A stretch of 7,105 bases of DNA from an uncultured Eubacteriales bacterium (lineage in GTDB: Bacteria > Bacillota_A > Clostridia > Oscillospirales > Oscillospiraceae), in the NCBI GenBank assembly GCA_949747935.1, contig CATKHE010000146.1:1-7105 (forward strand), written 5' to 3'. Within the stretch, counting starts at the first letter, position 1. The number at the start of each line of letters is the position of its first letter. This document shows positions 1 through 5,583 of the stretch, in pieces. The position numbers and the translations under genes are program-made. The notes below the pieces were generated by a model. It had not been told where the DNA came from and did not search any database. It saw only the letters and a list, made by a program, of their open reading frames with translations.

Positions 1-261
<261 letters not shown>

Positions 262-284
262 GATTCACCCCGTGATATCATATC

Positions 285-322
285 GCCGAACCCCCGCCGT
301 AAAGGCGGGGGTTCGGCTCTTT
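285..322 (+). terminator. Rho-independent terminator of glutamate dehydrogenase gene
   Basis: A perfect 14-bp inverted repeat (arms 285-298 and 304-317, sequence gccgaacccccgcc and its complement) encloses a 5-base loop, gtaaa. It is followed by tcttt. The stem is very GC-rich and starts 23 bases after the stop codon. Confidence 0.92.
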
Positions 323-393
323 GCTTCGGTAAAAGGTTTGTTGCGACGTACAGTTTGAAATACCGGGTTTGATGGTAACAAACTAAAACACGA

Positions 394-558
394 TTGTTTT
401 CTGCTGCCCCCCAAGCGGGTATCATCCTTATCTTCTTGTCCTCCTTATTCCTCGAGTCAAGCCCTATTGAACACTTTTGGGATTGGCTCAAACGACAACC
501 TTGTAAATTTCTTTCTTTCAAAAGCTTGATAAAAGAGAATCTCTGTGATAATATGTTC
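394..558 (+). pseudogene. IS630-type transposase remnant around the catalytic Glu
   Basis: An open frame from 394 reads AGIILIFL, then SSLFLESS, then PIEHFWDWLKRQ. IS630/Tc1-type transposases have a segment of the form AGxxLIFLPPYSPExNPIEHFWxWLKR near their end, where the Glu of PIE (codon 469-471 here) is the last residue of the DDE catalytic triad. The expected PPYS is present one frame over (CPPYSS, cct cct tat tcc at about 440-451). This fits a one-base insertion before it and a one-base loss after it, so the frame is restored at GAG. No upstream transposase domain with the first two Asp residues is seen, and I find no convincing terminal repeats. The stretch is clearly AT-richer than its neighbours. 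I take it as a decayed insertion sequence, not a working gene; the exact ends are uncertain. Confidence 0.7.
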
Positions 559-796
559 ACACTGGAGTTGGTTGTGAATTTGTTGCCTGAAAGGACCGCC
601 ACAGAGTTTTCTAGAGAACATCAGCCGGAGATCTTTGAGGAAAACATAGGAACAGGCGGTCTTGCCCCCTGATTGCGAACTCCCCCACTGGGTGTGGACC
701 AAAAACTGAATATTACCGCCGGGTAACCTGGTTAACGTCTTTGCTGCTCCGATAGGCCGTAGAAGGAGCGGACGGGGGCGGTTTATTTTTTGCTTT
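559..796. other. Intergenic stretch without an identifiable gene
   Basis: Between the transposase remnant and the MATE gene I see no credible coding region. The frame of the remnant stays open to 672, but nothing in it is recognisable after about 558. A 7-bp inverted pair (gaccgcc 594-600, ggcggtc 655-661), a short dyad taacc-t-ggtta (724-734) and a weak hairpin (gctcc 746-750 with ggagc 765-769) are present. None is long enough to call. No good sigma-A promoter for the downstream gene was recognised, although one must lie here or further upstream. Confidence 0.45.
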
Positions 797-802
797 GGAG
801 GT
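797..802 (+). promoter_or_regulatory. Ribosome binding site fixing the MATE start at GTG 810
   Basis: GGAGGT at 797-802 lies 7 bases before GTG 810-812. An in-frame TTG at 795 overlaps this site and has no Shine-Dalgarno sequence of its own, so GTG 810 is the better start. Confidence 0.85.
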
Positions 803-809
803 CGTTTCC

Positions 810-2123
810 GTGTTCGAGGGAAAATCACAAACGCTGTTCCTACGTTTTGCCGTTCCGCAGATGGTCGGGCTGCTGTTTAATTCGGTGTACACTATTGTGG
901 ATGGGGTCTTCATCGGCCAACGCCTGGGCCGGGAGGCTATGGCCGCCGCCGCCGTGGCGGTACCGCTGATTGAAATCCTGATTTCTGTGGCCATCGCCGC
1001 CGGCGCAGGGGCGGGGGTGCTTATCGCCGCCCGGCTGGGGGCGGGGGACAGGGCGGGGGCTCGCCGGCTGTTCGGCACCTCTGTCTGGCTGCTGGGAGCG
1101 GGCGGCCTGCTGGTCTGTGTGCTGGGCAATCTGTTTCTGGAACCCCTGGCCCGCCTGCTGGGCGCGTCGGACGGGGTGCTTGGACCGGCCTGCAGCTATC
1201 TGTGGTTCATTGTCACCTTCGCGCCCTTCCAGCTGTTCAGCTTTCTGCTGGGGGGAATGGCCCGGAACGACGGCCGGCCGCGTCTGGCCATGACGGCTAT
1301 GATCGCTGGCGCGGCCTCCAACATCCTGCTGGACTACCTGTTCATGTATCCCCTGAATATGGGCATCCGGGGGGCCGCCCTGGCCACCGCCCTGGGCCCC
1401 ATTTTCAGCGTGCTGATCCTCCTGCCCCACTTTTTGAGGAAACGGGGAGCGCTGTACTTTGCCCCTTGCCGGCCCCGCCTGCGGGAGGCGGGGGACATTG
1501 CAGCCTGTGGCCTGCCCTCCTTTGTAATGGAGTTCTCCATTGGAATCGTCACCTTCCTCTACAACTTTGCCGTCACCCGCCACGGCTACGGTGAGCTGGG
1601 CCTGGCCGCCTACCTGATGATGGGTTACCTGATGCTGATCCTGCTTACCCTGTTTCTGGGGATGGCAGAGGGGCTCCAGCCGGTGTTCAGCCGCTTTATG
1701 GCCTCGGGGGAGGGGGAGCGGAACCGGGCTATGCGCCGCTTCTCCGCCGGGGTGTTCCTGGGGGTGGGACTGGTCAGCTGCTCCCTGATCTTTCTGTGTT
1801 CCCGATGGTTCTACCTTCTCTTTGCCCCGGAGGACCCTGAGCTTGTCGCCTTCGCCGCGGAGAAATCAGTCCCCTATTTCTGCGGCTTTTTCCTCACCGG
1901 CTTCAACATTTTGATGATCTCCTTCTGGCAGGCCACCCAGCGGACCGGCCGGGCACTGGTCTTTGCCCTGCTGCGCAGTGTAATCCTGCCTCCGGCACTG
2001 ATTTTCCTCCTGCCCGCCATTCTGGAGCGGGAGGCGCTGTGGATCTGCCAGTCCGGGGCCGACGCCCTCACCGCCCTCTTCGTCGTTTTTGCCCTTGTAT
2101 CTCCTGTCCGGTCTGTGGTATGA
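810..2123 (+). CDS. MATE family multidrug/cation efflux transporter (MepA-like)
   Basis: This is a 437-residue membrane protein with about twelve hydrophobic segments, the usual size of MATE antiporters, which export drugs or other cationic compounds against Na+ or H+. Family signs are the first helix with its Pro (P16), then VDGVFIG (about 30-36), the loop RNDGRPRLAM (about 152-161), NILLDYLFM (about 171-179) and GIRGAALAT (about 185-193). These are typical of the MepA/DinF-like branch. The second half repeats the fold less strictly. The GTG start is set by GGAGGT seven bases upstream. The degV-type gene begins 44 bases after the stop and has no clear promoter of its own, so the two are probably co-transcribed. 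Substrate cannot be read from the sequence. A drug-sensing type MerR regulator lies nearby on the other strand, but nothing shows that it controls this gene. Confidence 0.93.
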   Translation: MFEGKSQTLFLRFAVPQMVGLLFNSVYTIVDGVFIGQRLGREAMAAAAVAVPLIEILISVAIAAGAGAGVLIAARLGAGDRAGARRLFGTSVWLLGAGGLLVCVLGNLFLEPLARLLGASDGVLGPACSYLWFIVTFAPFQLFSFLLGGMARNDGRPRLAMTAMIAGAASNILLDYLFMYPLNMGIRGAALATALGPIFSVLILLPHFLRKRGALYFAPCRPRLREAGDIAACGLPSFVMEFSIGIVTFLYNFAVTRHGYGELGLAAYLMMGYLMLILLTLFLGMAEGLQPVFSRFMASGEGERNRAMRRFSAGVFLGVGLVSCSLIFLCSRWFYLLFAPEDPELVAFAAEKSVPYFCGFFLTGFNILMISFWQATQRTGRALVFALLRSVILPPALIFLLPAILEREALWICQSGADALTALFVVFALVSPVRSVV

Positions 2124-2167
2124 TTGGCCGACCCTGCAAGAGCCAGGGTGAGAAATGAGGAAATTTT

Positions 2168-3010
2168 ATGAAAATTCGTATTATCACCGACTCCGCATCC
2201 GACCTGCTGGCCCCACACCGGCCGGACATCACCGTCCTGCCCATGACCATCACCTTCGGGGAGGAGCAGTTCCTGGACGGGGTGGACCTGACGCACCGCC
2301 AGTTCTACGAGAAGCTCATCGAGGGGGAGGCGCTGCCCACCACCAGCCAAATCGCCCCCGCCCAGTTTGAGAAGGCCTTCCGGGCTGCCGTGGATGCAGG
2401 GGAGACGGTGGTAGCTGTGGTCCTGTCGTCCAAGCTGTCCGGAACATACCAGAGCGCCTGCATCGCGGCGGAGGAGTTCCCCGGGAAGGTCTTCGTGGTG
2501 GACAGCGCCAACGCCACCATCGGGGAGCGCATTCTGGTAGAGCGGGCCGTCCAGCTGATGGATCAGGGGCTGGAGGCCGCCGCCATTGCGGCACAGCTGG
2601 AGGAAGAGAAGCAGGACATCCGCCTGGTGGCCCTGCTGGACACCCTGGAGTACCTGAAGCGGGGCGGCCGGGTGTCCGCCTCGGTGGCTCTGGTGGGCGG
2701 CCTGCTGGCCATCAAGCCGGTGGTGGCCGTCCGGGACGGCGAGGTGGTGGTGCTGGGTAAGGCCAGGGGCTCCAAAAACGGCAATAATCTGCTGGTCCAG
2801 GAGATCCAGAAGACGGGCGTGGACTTCTCCCGGCCCTACAAGCTGGGCTACGCCGGCCTGGACGACGTTCTGCTCCAAAAGTACATCGCCGACAGCGCCA
2901 CTCTGTGGGAGGGGCACGTGGACCAGCTGCCCACCGGCACCGTGGGGGGCACCATCGGCACTCACGTGGGCCCCGGCGCCATCGCCGTGGCCTTCTTCCA
3001 GAAGCACTGA
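2168..3010 (+). CDS. DegV family fatty-acid-binding protein
   Basis: The 280-residue protein matches the full length of DegV proteins, cytoplasmic two-domain proteins that bind a fatty acid; in several Firmicutes they act as the FakB subunit that presents fatty acid to the kinase FakA. Landmarks in order are ITDSASD (6-12), LPTTSQ (56-61), SSKLSGTYQSA (87-97), DS (112-113), LEYLKRGGRVS (160-170), IKPV (182-185) and the C-terminal GTHVGPGAIAVAFF (264-277). All lipid-contact motifs of the family look intact. ATG 2168 is preceded by gagga about seven bases upstream. The gene sits 44 bases behind the MATE gene and ends at a strong terminator. No fakA-like kinase is in the window, so a role in exogenous fatty acid use is inferred from the family only. 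Confidence 0.95.
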   Translation: MKIRIITDSASDLLAPHRPDITVLPMTITFGEEQFLDGVDLTHRQFYEKLIEGEALPTTSQIAPAQFEKAFRAAVDAGETVVAVVLSSKLSGTYQSACIAAEEFPGKVFVVDSANATIGERILVERAVQLMDQGLEAAAIAAQLEEEKQDIRLVALLDTLEYLKRGGRVSASVALVGGLLAIKPVVAVRDGEVVVLGKARGSKNGNNLLVQEIQKTGVDFSRPYKLGYAGLDDVLLQKYIADSATLWEGHVDQLPTGTVGGTIGTHVGPGAIAVAFFQKH

Positions 3011-3013
3011 CAA

Positions 3014-3051
3014 AAGGGACAGCTTTTCGGCTGTTCCTTAAAATTTTTCTT
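3014..3051 (+). terminator. Rho-independent terminator after degV-type gene
   Basis: Arms 3014-3023 (aagggacagc) and 3030-3039 (gctgttcctt) form a 10-bp stem with one G-U pair and loop ttttcg. The stem is followed by aaaatttttctt, giving a good T-run. It closes the MATE-DegV unit, and its T-run runs directly into the -35 box of the next promoter. Confidence 0.88.
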
Positions 3052-3078
3052 GACTTTTTGCGCGTGCTGATTTATATT
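3050..3078 (+). promoter_or_regulatory. Sigma-A promoter for the ribbon-helix-helix gene
   Basis: TTGACT (3050-3055) and TATATT (3073-3078) are separated by exactly 17 bases, a near-consensus sigma-A promoter. The predicted transcript starts near 3085, about 23 bases before ATG 3108. The -35 box shares bases with the tail of the upstream terminator, so the small gene is insulated from readthrough and expressed on its own. Confidence 0.78.
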
Positions 3079-3107
3079 TATTGCGAGGACAGAAAGCAGG
3101 TGGTGAA

Positions 3108-3287
3108 ATGAGCCCTCGGACAGGGCGCCCCCCCAAAGAAAATCCCCGTAATGTAAGCCTCAATCTCCGTTTGACCAGGGGAGAAGCAGATTTGATACAG
3201 GAATGTGCTGATTCCTTGAACACGACAAGAACAGAGGTTATCGTCCAAGGGGTTAAAATGGTGCGGGAAAGCCTGGAAAATAAATAG
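3108..3287 (+). CDS. Small ribbon-helix-helix-like (Arc/CopG type) protein
   Basis: The 59-residue protein has a basic start, SPRTGRPPKENP, then a possible strand NVSLNLRL (about 16-23) and two helices, RGEADLIQECADSLN and TRTEVIVQGVKMVRESLE. This is the layout of small ribbon-helix-helix DNA-binding proteins; RTGRP followed by (K/S)(E/D)NP is common at the start of such proteins in Clostridia. A role as a transcriptional repressor or as the antitoxin of a toxin pair is possible, but no toxin is evident. ATG 3108 is chosen because AGGTGG lies four bases upstream and the upstream in-frame TTG 3081 would fall before the predicted transcript start. It has its own strong promoter. Base composition is near 48% GC, well below the flanking genes, which suggests acquired DNA. 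Confidence 0.72.
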   Translation: MSPRTGRPPKENPRNVSLNLRLTRGEADLIQECADSLNTTRTEVIVQGVKMVRESLENK

Positions 3288-3288
3288 A

Positions 3289-3435
3289 GTGCTGGCGGCC
3301 ATCGGGGTCATGGTCGCAGGGCTGGACGGGGCGGGAAGCGAGTACACCGGCGCGTTTCACGCTGTTTGGCACTACCTCTCCGACGCGGAGCAGGAGTTCC
3401 CCAAATATCTGAACATCTGTCTGAGTGCGATTTAG
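3289..3435 (+). CDS. 48-residue hypothetical protein or 3' remnant of a lost gene
   Basis: A GTG-started frame (in-frame ATG at 3310) encodes a product beginning VLAAIGVMVAGLDGAG and ending EFPKYLNICLSAI. Codon choice is strongly GC-rich at third positions, like the resident genes and unlike the AT-richer gene just before it, so it looks like true coding sequence. No Shine-Dalgarno sequence stands before either start. The GTG lies one base after the stop of the preceding gene, so translational coupling is possible. The N-terminal part is mildly hydrophobic and the rest could form helices. I do not recognise the family. Either it is a coupled small protein, or it is the surviving tail of a longer gene whose front was replaced when the small regulator gene arrived. 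It ends ten bases before a terminator stem. Confidence 0.42.
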   Translation: MLAAIGVMVAGLDGAGSEYTGAFHAVWHYLSDAEQEFPKYLNICLSAI

Positions 3436-3439
3436 CGGC

Positions 3440-3475
3440 AAAAGAGGGACGGCCCCCAGGGCCGTCCCTTTGCTT
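3440..3475. terminator. Bidirectional terminator between convergent genes
   Basis: A perfect 11-bp stem (agggacggccc 3445-3455 with its complement 3459-3469) has a 3-base loop. On the plus strand it is followed by ttgctt; on the minus strand it is followed by cttttg. It sits between the plus-strand small ORF and the minus-strand MerR gene, whose stop codon is at 3474-3476. Confidence 0.88.
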
Positions 3476-4259
3476 ATACCTTCTCCACCGGGAAGAGCAC
3501 CCCGGTCTCCAGCTGGTCGGGGGGCGTGTTGTCCGGGTCGCCAAAGTAGCGGTCCATGGCGGGGCCGCACATCCGATATTCGGTGTGCTCTCCCAGCCAG
3601 GTGCACAGGGCGTCGTAGGCCAGGTGCAGGTCCTCATAGGGACCTCTGTGCTGTACCGCCGCGCAGGTACAGGCGGGCCTGACTTTCACATCCGGGCCGT
3701 CCTGGGCCACCACCATCTGTGCCTCTACGTCGGAGCGCTCCGGGTTGAACGCCTCGTCATGGTAGAGCATCTGGATGGGACCCGCCTGGGTCAGTCCCCG
3801 GGCCTCCGCCTCCCGGTACAACCGCTCAAAAAAGTCGTGGTACCGGTCCACGCCGATGGTCTCCCGGATGGAGAAGACCTTCTGCTCCGGGTCCTGTAAC
3901 AGAACGACATGATACGCTTTTTCCATAATTGTTCCCTCCATACGGAGGATGTCCTCCTCAAGCTGGTGGATCAGCGCCCGTCGGCCGTCCAGCTCCCGGC
4001 ATAGTTCCAGCCGCCGCTGCCGCAAAAGGGGGAGAAGACGGCCGTCCTCCAGCTCCAGCAGAGGCCCGATCTCCCCCAGGGAGAAACCGTAGCCCTTGAG
4101 CCATTGGATACGCACCAGGTGGGACAACTGCTCCTGCCGGTAGTAGCGGTAGCCGTTTTCCCCCACCGCCTCCGGACGCAGCAGGCCCAGGGCGTCGTAG
4201 TGGCGGAGCATCCGGGGGGTGACCCGGCTCAGCCGGGAAAAATCGCCGATGGTGAGCAT
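3474..4259 (-). CDS. MerR family regulator with GyrI-like effector-binding domain (BmrR type)
   Basis: The 261-residue protein has an N-terminal MerR winged helix: LTIGDFSRLSRVTPRMLRHY (2-21), the wing GENGYRYY (33-40), then LKGYGFSLGEIGPLLE (54-69). A charged coiled-coil dimer helix follows (about 75-112). The C-terminal GyrI-like domain (about 113-261) contains HRGPYEDLHLAYDALCTWLG and ends GDPDNTPPDQLETGVLFPV, the pattern of ligand-sensing BmrR/TipA-like pockets. Such regulators bind over-long promoter spacers and twist the DNA when a ligand binds, often inducing efflux or self-expression. ATG 4259 is chosen over an ATG at 4316 because GGAGGA (plus-strand 4265-4270) lies five bases upstream and the MerR fold begins right there; the longer start would lie upstream of the promoter's -10 box. 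The promoter at 4302-4332 has MerR architecture, so autoregulation is likely. The ligand is unknown. Confidence 0.95.
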   Translation of the reverse strand: MLTIGDFSRLSRVTPRMLRHYDALGLLRPEAVGENGYRYYRQEQLSHLVRIQWLKGYGFSLGEIGPLLELEDGRLLPLLRQRRLELCRELDGRRALIHQLEEDILRMEGTIMEKAYHVVLLQDPEQKVFSIRETIGVDRYHDFFERLYREAEARGLTQAGPIQMLYHDEAFNPERSDVEAQMVVAQDGPDVKVRPACTCAAVQHRGPYEDLHLAYDALCTWLGEHTEYRMCGPAMDRYFGDPDNTPPDQLETGVLFPVEKV

Positions 4260-4301
4260 GACATTCCTCCAAAATTGTTGTGAGAACCGGTTCCTGAAGT
4301 C

Positions 4302-4332
4302 AGGATAAACCTTCACACAGGGGGAATGTCAA
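4302..4332 (-). promoter_or_regulatory. MerR-type promoter with 19-bp spacer and dyad operator (autoregulatory)
   Basis: On the minus strand TTGACA (4332-4327) and TATCCT (4307-4302) are separated by 19 bases, ttccccctgtgtgaaggtt, rather than the usual 17. The spacer carries an imperfect dyad: acattcccc on one side against tgtgaaggt on the other. A long spacer spanned by a dyad is the signature of promoters controlled by MerR proteins, and the gene it drives encodes one. The -35 box and part of the spacer lie within the last codons of the transferase gene, whose stop is at 4315-4313. Confidence 0.82.
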
Positions 4333-4861
4333 GCACTTTTTTAAAAATTTTTTCCGGCGGCTCGCTGTGCCCGCACACCGCCGCCGCCCAGCCCGGGCCA
4401 GACCAGCTCCGGAACCACAGCCCGTCCAGCCGGACGGCCCTCTCCGCCGGGAGAGGGATCCGGATGTTCCGGATGAGGGCGGTCAGTCCCTTCCCGCTCT
4501 CCTTGGCCCGGGCCTCCTTCAGGGCCCACAGGCGGGTAAAGGCGGGCCAGAGCTCCGGCTGATCCTCCAGCCAGGCCAGCTCCGCCGGGGAACACACCCG
4601 CCGGGGCAGGGAGGGACGCCACTCCTTCACCACCTGGATATCCGCCCCCACGGGAGCGCCGTCCAGGGCGCACAGAGCGAGCTCCCCGCTGTGGCTGAGG
4701 TTAAAATGCAGGTCCTCATGTCCCGGAAAAAAGGGCTTGCCGCCCTCATGCCGGGCGATTTCAGGCAGGGGAGACAGCCCCCAGTGCTCTTTGGCTGCCA
4801 AAGCCAGCAGCTCCCGGGCCTGACTGCGCCGGGTAAGTCCGTTTGCGCTGTAAATGACCAT
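4313..4861 (-). CDS. 4'-phosphopantetheinyl transferase, short Sfp type
   Basis: The enzyme moves the phosphopantetheine arm of coenzyme A to a serine of a carrier protein, activating acyl or peptidyl carrier proteins. The 182-residue product has the family marks: GGKPFF (40-45), FNLSHSGELALCAL (53-66), VGADIQ (71-76) with Mg-binding Asp 74, and WALKEARAKESGKGL (112-126) with Glu 116 and Lys 120. The second acidic position of the usual DIE motif is Gln here, a variant seen in active members. It is shorter than Sfp (224 residues), mostly at the N-terminus, as in other compact Firmicute members. ATG 4861 has AGGAGG eight bases upstream. No polyketide, peptide or fatty acid synthase gene is in the window, so its carrier-protein target cannot be named. 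Confidence 0.92.
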   Translation of the reverse strand: MVIYSANGLTRRSQARELLALAAKEHWGLSPLPEIARHEGGKPFFPGHEDLHFNLSHSGELALCALDGAPVGADIQVVKEWRPSLPRRVCSPAELAWLEDQPELWPAFTRLWALKEARAKESGKGLTALIRNIRIPLPAERAVRLDGLWFRSWSGPGWAAAVCGHSEPPEKIFKKVLDIPPV

Positions 4862-4880
4862 GAAGATCCCCTCCTCTCTC

Positions 4881-4889
4881 AGTATAGCA
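4881..4889 (-). promoter_or_regulatory. Extended -10 promoter for the phosphopantetheinyl transferase gene
   Basis: The minus strand reads TGCTATACT, an extended -10 element (TG-n-TATACT), about 20 bases before the ATG at 4861. No good -35 box stands 17 bases upstream, where the sequence is a pyrimidine run. An A/T-rich block further up (4911-4934) could help polymerase binding. Confidence 0.5.
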
Positions 4890-4939
4890 GAAAAGAGGGG
4901 GGGAAAAATAGCTTAAATTTTTAATTTTTCAAACAAACC

Positions 4940-5455
4940 TTAACAGGGCAGAGGCAGCCAGGAGCCCACAGCGGCCAGATCCCGGAAGAGCAGCCCCTCC
5001 GGGGGATAGAGGGTGAACCAGGCGATGAGGCCGCCTAGGAGGAGAGCAATCAGGATGGGCAGCAGCCACTTTACGCCCTTGAAAGGCCCGGAGAACCGGG
5101 TGGCCAGCCAGAAGCCCAGGGCCATCACCAGCACGAAAATGGCGATGTCTACCCACATGGCTTCGCCTCCCAGGGTGATATGATACATCCAGCCCAGAGC
5201 CAGCGTCAGGGCGCACAGCAGCGGCAGCACCAGCAGCCAGGGACGCGCACCTCCCGGGCGGTCCCGGTTCAGGACCAGCGCCGCCCCCAGATAGGGCCAG
5301 AAGATCAGCTTCACATGCTCCCACAGGCTCTCGTTCACTGGGGAGAACAGGGCGGCAGCGGCGTTGGGCAGCCACTCATACAGAAAATGGAGGGCGCAGC
5401 CGGCCAGCAGGGCGGCGGCAAAGGTCAAAATGAGCTGTCGCTTGGGATAGATCAT
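4940..5455 (-). CDS. Five-helix membrane protein resembling the DUF6512 family
   Basis: The 171-residue integral membrane protein has hydrophobic segments at about 7-27, 45-63, 73-92, 103-119 and 129-148. The most distinctive part is HFLYEWLPN (23-31) followed by LFSPVNESLWEHVKLIFWP (36-54), with polar and aromatic residues (Asn, Glu, Trp, His) set next to a membrane helix. A second signature, FTLYPPEGLLFRD (147-159), follows the last helix. From memory these match the Clostridia family DUF6512, which has no known function; the name should be checked. ATG 5455 has AAGGAG eight bases upstream. The gene is divergent from spoVAC across 119 bases, and the transferase gene follows after 78 bases with its own candidate promoter. 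The conserved Asn/Glu/His cluster might bind a ligand or metal, but that is speculation. Confidence 0.8.
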   Translation of the reverse strand: MIYPKRQLILTFAAALLAGCALHFLYEWLPNAAAALFSPVNESLWEHVKLIFWPYLGAALVLNRDRPGGARPWLLVLPLLCALTLALGWMYHITLGGEAMWVDIAIFVLVMALGFWLATRFSGPFKGVKWLLPILIALLLGGLIAWFTLYPPEGLLFRDLAAVGSWLPLPC

Positions 5456-5479
5456 GTTTCTCGCTCCTTTCGGTACAAT

Positions 5480-5517
5480 TTATGCGGAATGAAAGGCTTT
5501 CATACGGGACCGCATAA
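5480..5517. promoter_or_regulatory. Two-level inverted repeat in the spoVAC / membrane-protein divergent region
   Basis: The outer arms ttatgcgg (5480-5487) and ccgcataa (5510-5517) are perfectly complementary. Inside them lies a second perfect palindrome, atgaaag-g-ctttcat (5489-5503). Each outer arm therefore presents CCGCATAA pointing at one of the two divergent genes. It could be an operator for a dimeric regulator, a paired promoter element, or an RNA hairpin in a leader. A T-run (5518-5523) follows on the plus strand, but no plus-strand gene ends there, so a terminator role is less likely. Confidence 0.55.
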
Positions 5518-5540
5518 TTTTTTCCCGGGGGGAAAAGCTA
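5512..5540 (+). promoter_or_regulatory. Candidate forespore (sigma-F/sigma-G type) promoter of spoVAC
   Basis: GCATA (5512-5516) fits the -35 element of forespore sigma factors. After 14 bases GGAAAAGCTA (5531-5540) fits the sigma-F -10 pattern GGnRAnAnTW with one mismatch. The same bases read as aAagcTA (5534-5540) give a partial sigma-G -10 with a 17-base spacer. Transcription would begin near 5547, about ten bases before the Shine-Dalgarno region. In Bacillus the spoVA genes are sigma-G dependent, which makes a forespore promoter expected here. Confidence 0.42.
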
Positions 5541-5556
5541 AGGGAGAATACGGTCA

Positions 5557-5583
5557 AAAAAGGAGCGATATGGTTTGAGCATG
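5557..5583 (+). promoter_or_regulatory. spoVAC ribosome binding site with a two-codon ORF before the start
   Basis: AAAAAGGAG (5557-5565) is followed by ATG GTT TGA (5570-5578), a two-codon frame overlapping the candidate TTG start at 5575. AGGAG lies 9 bases from TTG 5575, 15 from ATG 5581 and only 4 from ATG 5570. Spacing favours TTG 5575; codon strength favours ATG 5581. Confidence 0.5.

Noticed and set aside
594..661. Inverted pair gaccgcc / ggcggtc as ends of a small mobile element
   Set aside because: Seven bases are expected by chance at this distance in GC-rich DNA; no target duplication was seen.
746..790. Possible terminator or attenuator (gctcc / ggagc with downstream T-run) before the MATE gene
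   Set aside because: Five-bp stem with a 14-base loop, and the T-run is not adjacent to the stem.
457..828. Minus-strand frame of 123 codons in the gap before the MATE gene
   Set aside because: No recognisable motif and basic, low-complexity composition; it overlaps the IS630 signature read on the plus strand and the MATE start.
840..1583. Long minus-strand open frame (247 codons) opposite the MATE gene
   Set aside because: Its product is Gln-, Gly- and Arg-rich with no recognisable fold, as expected from the antisense of a GC-rich gene; the plus-strand frame is a clear MATE protein.
2131..2149. Hairpin accctg / cagggt between the MATE and DegV genes
   Set aside because: Only six base pairs with no T-run after it, so it is not a convincing terminator; the two genes are more likely read together.
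1874..3013. 379-codon minus-strand open frame opposite the MATE end and degV-type gene
   Set aside because: Composition is His/Gln/Gly-rich noise, and it crosses two well-supported plus-strand genes and their gap; GC-rich DNA often leaves such frames open.
3289..3435. Toxin partner of the ribbon-helix-helix protein
   Set aside because: The 48-residue product resembles no toxin family I know and lacks a ribosome binding site; kept only as an open possibility.
5489..5523. Inner palindrome plus T-run read as a plus-strand terminator
   Set aside because: No plus-strand transcript ends here; both flanking genes diverge, so an operator or promoter role fits better.
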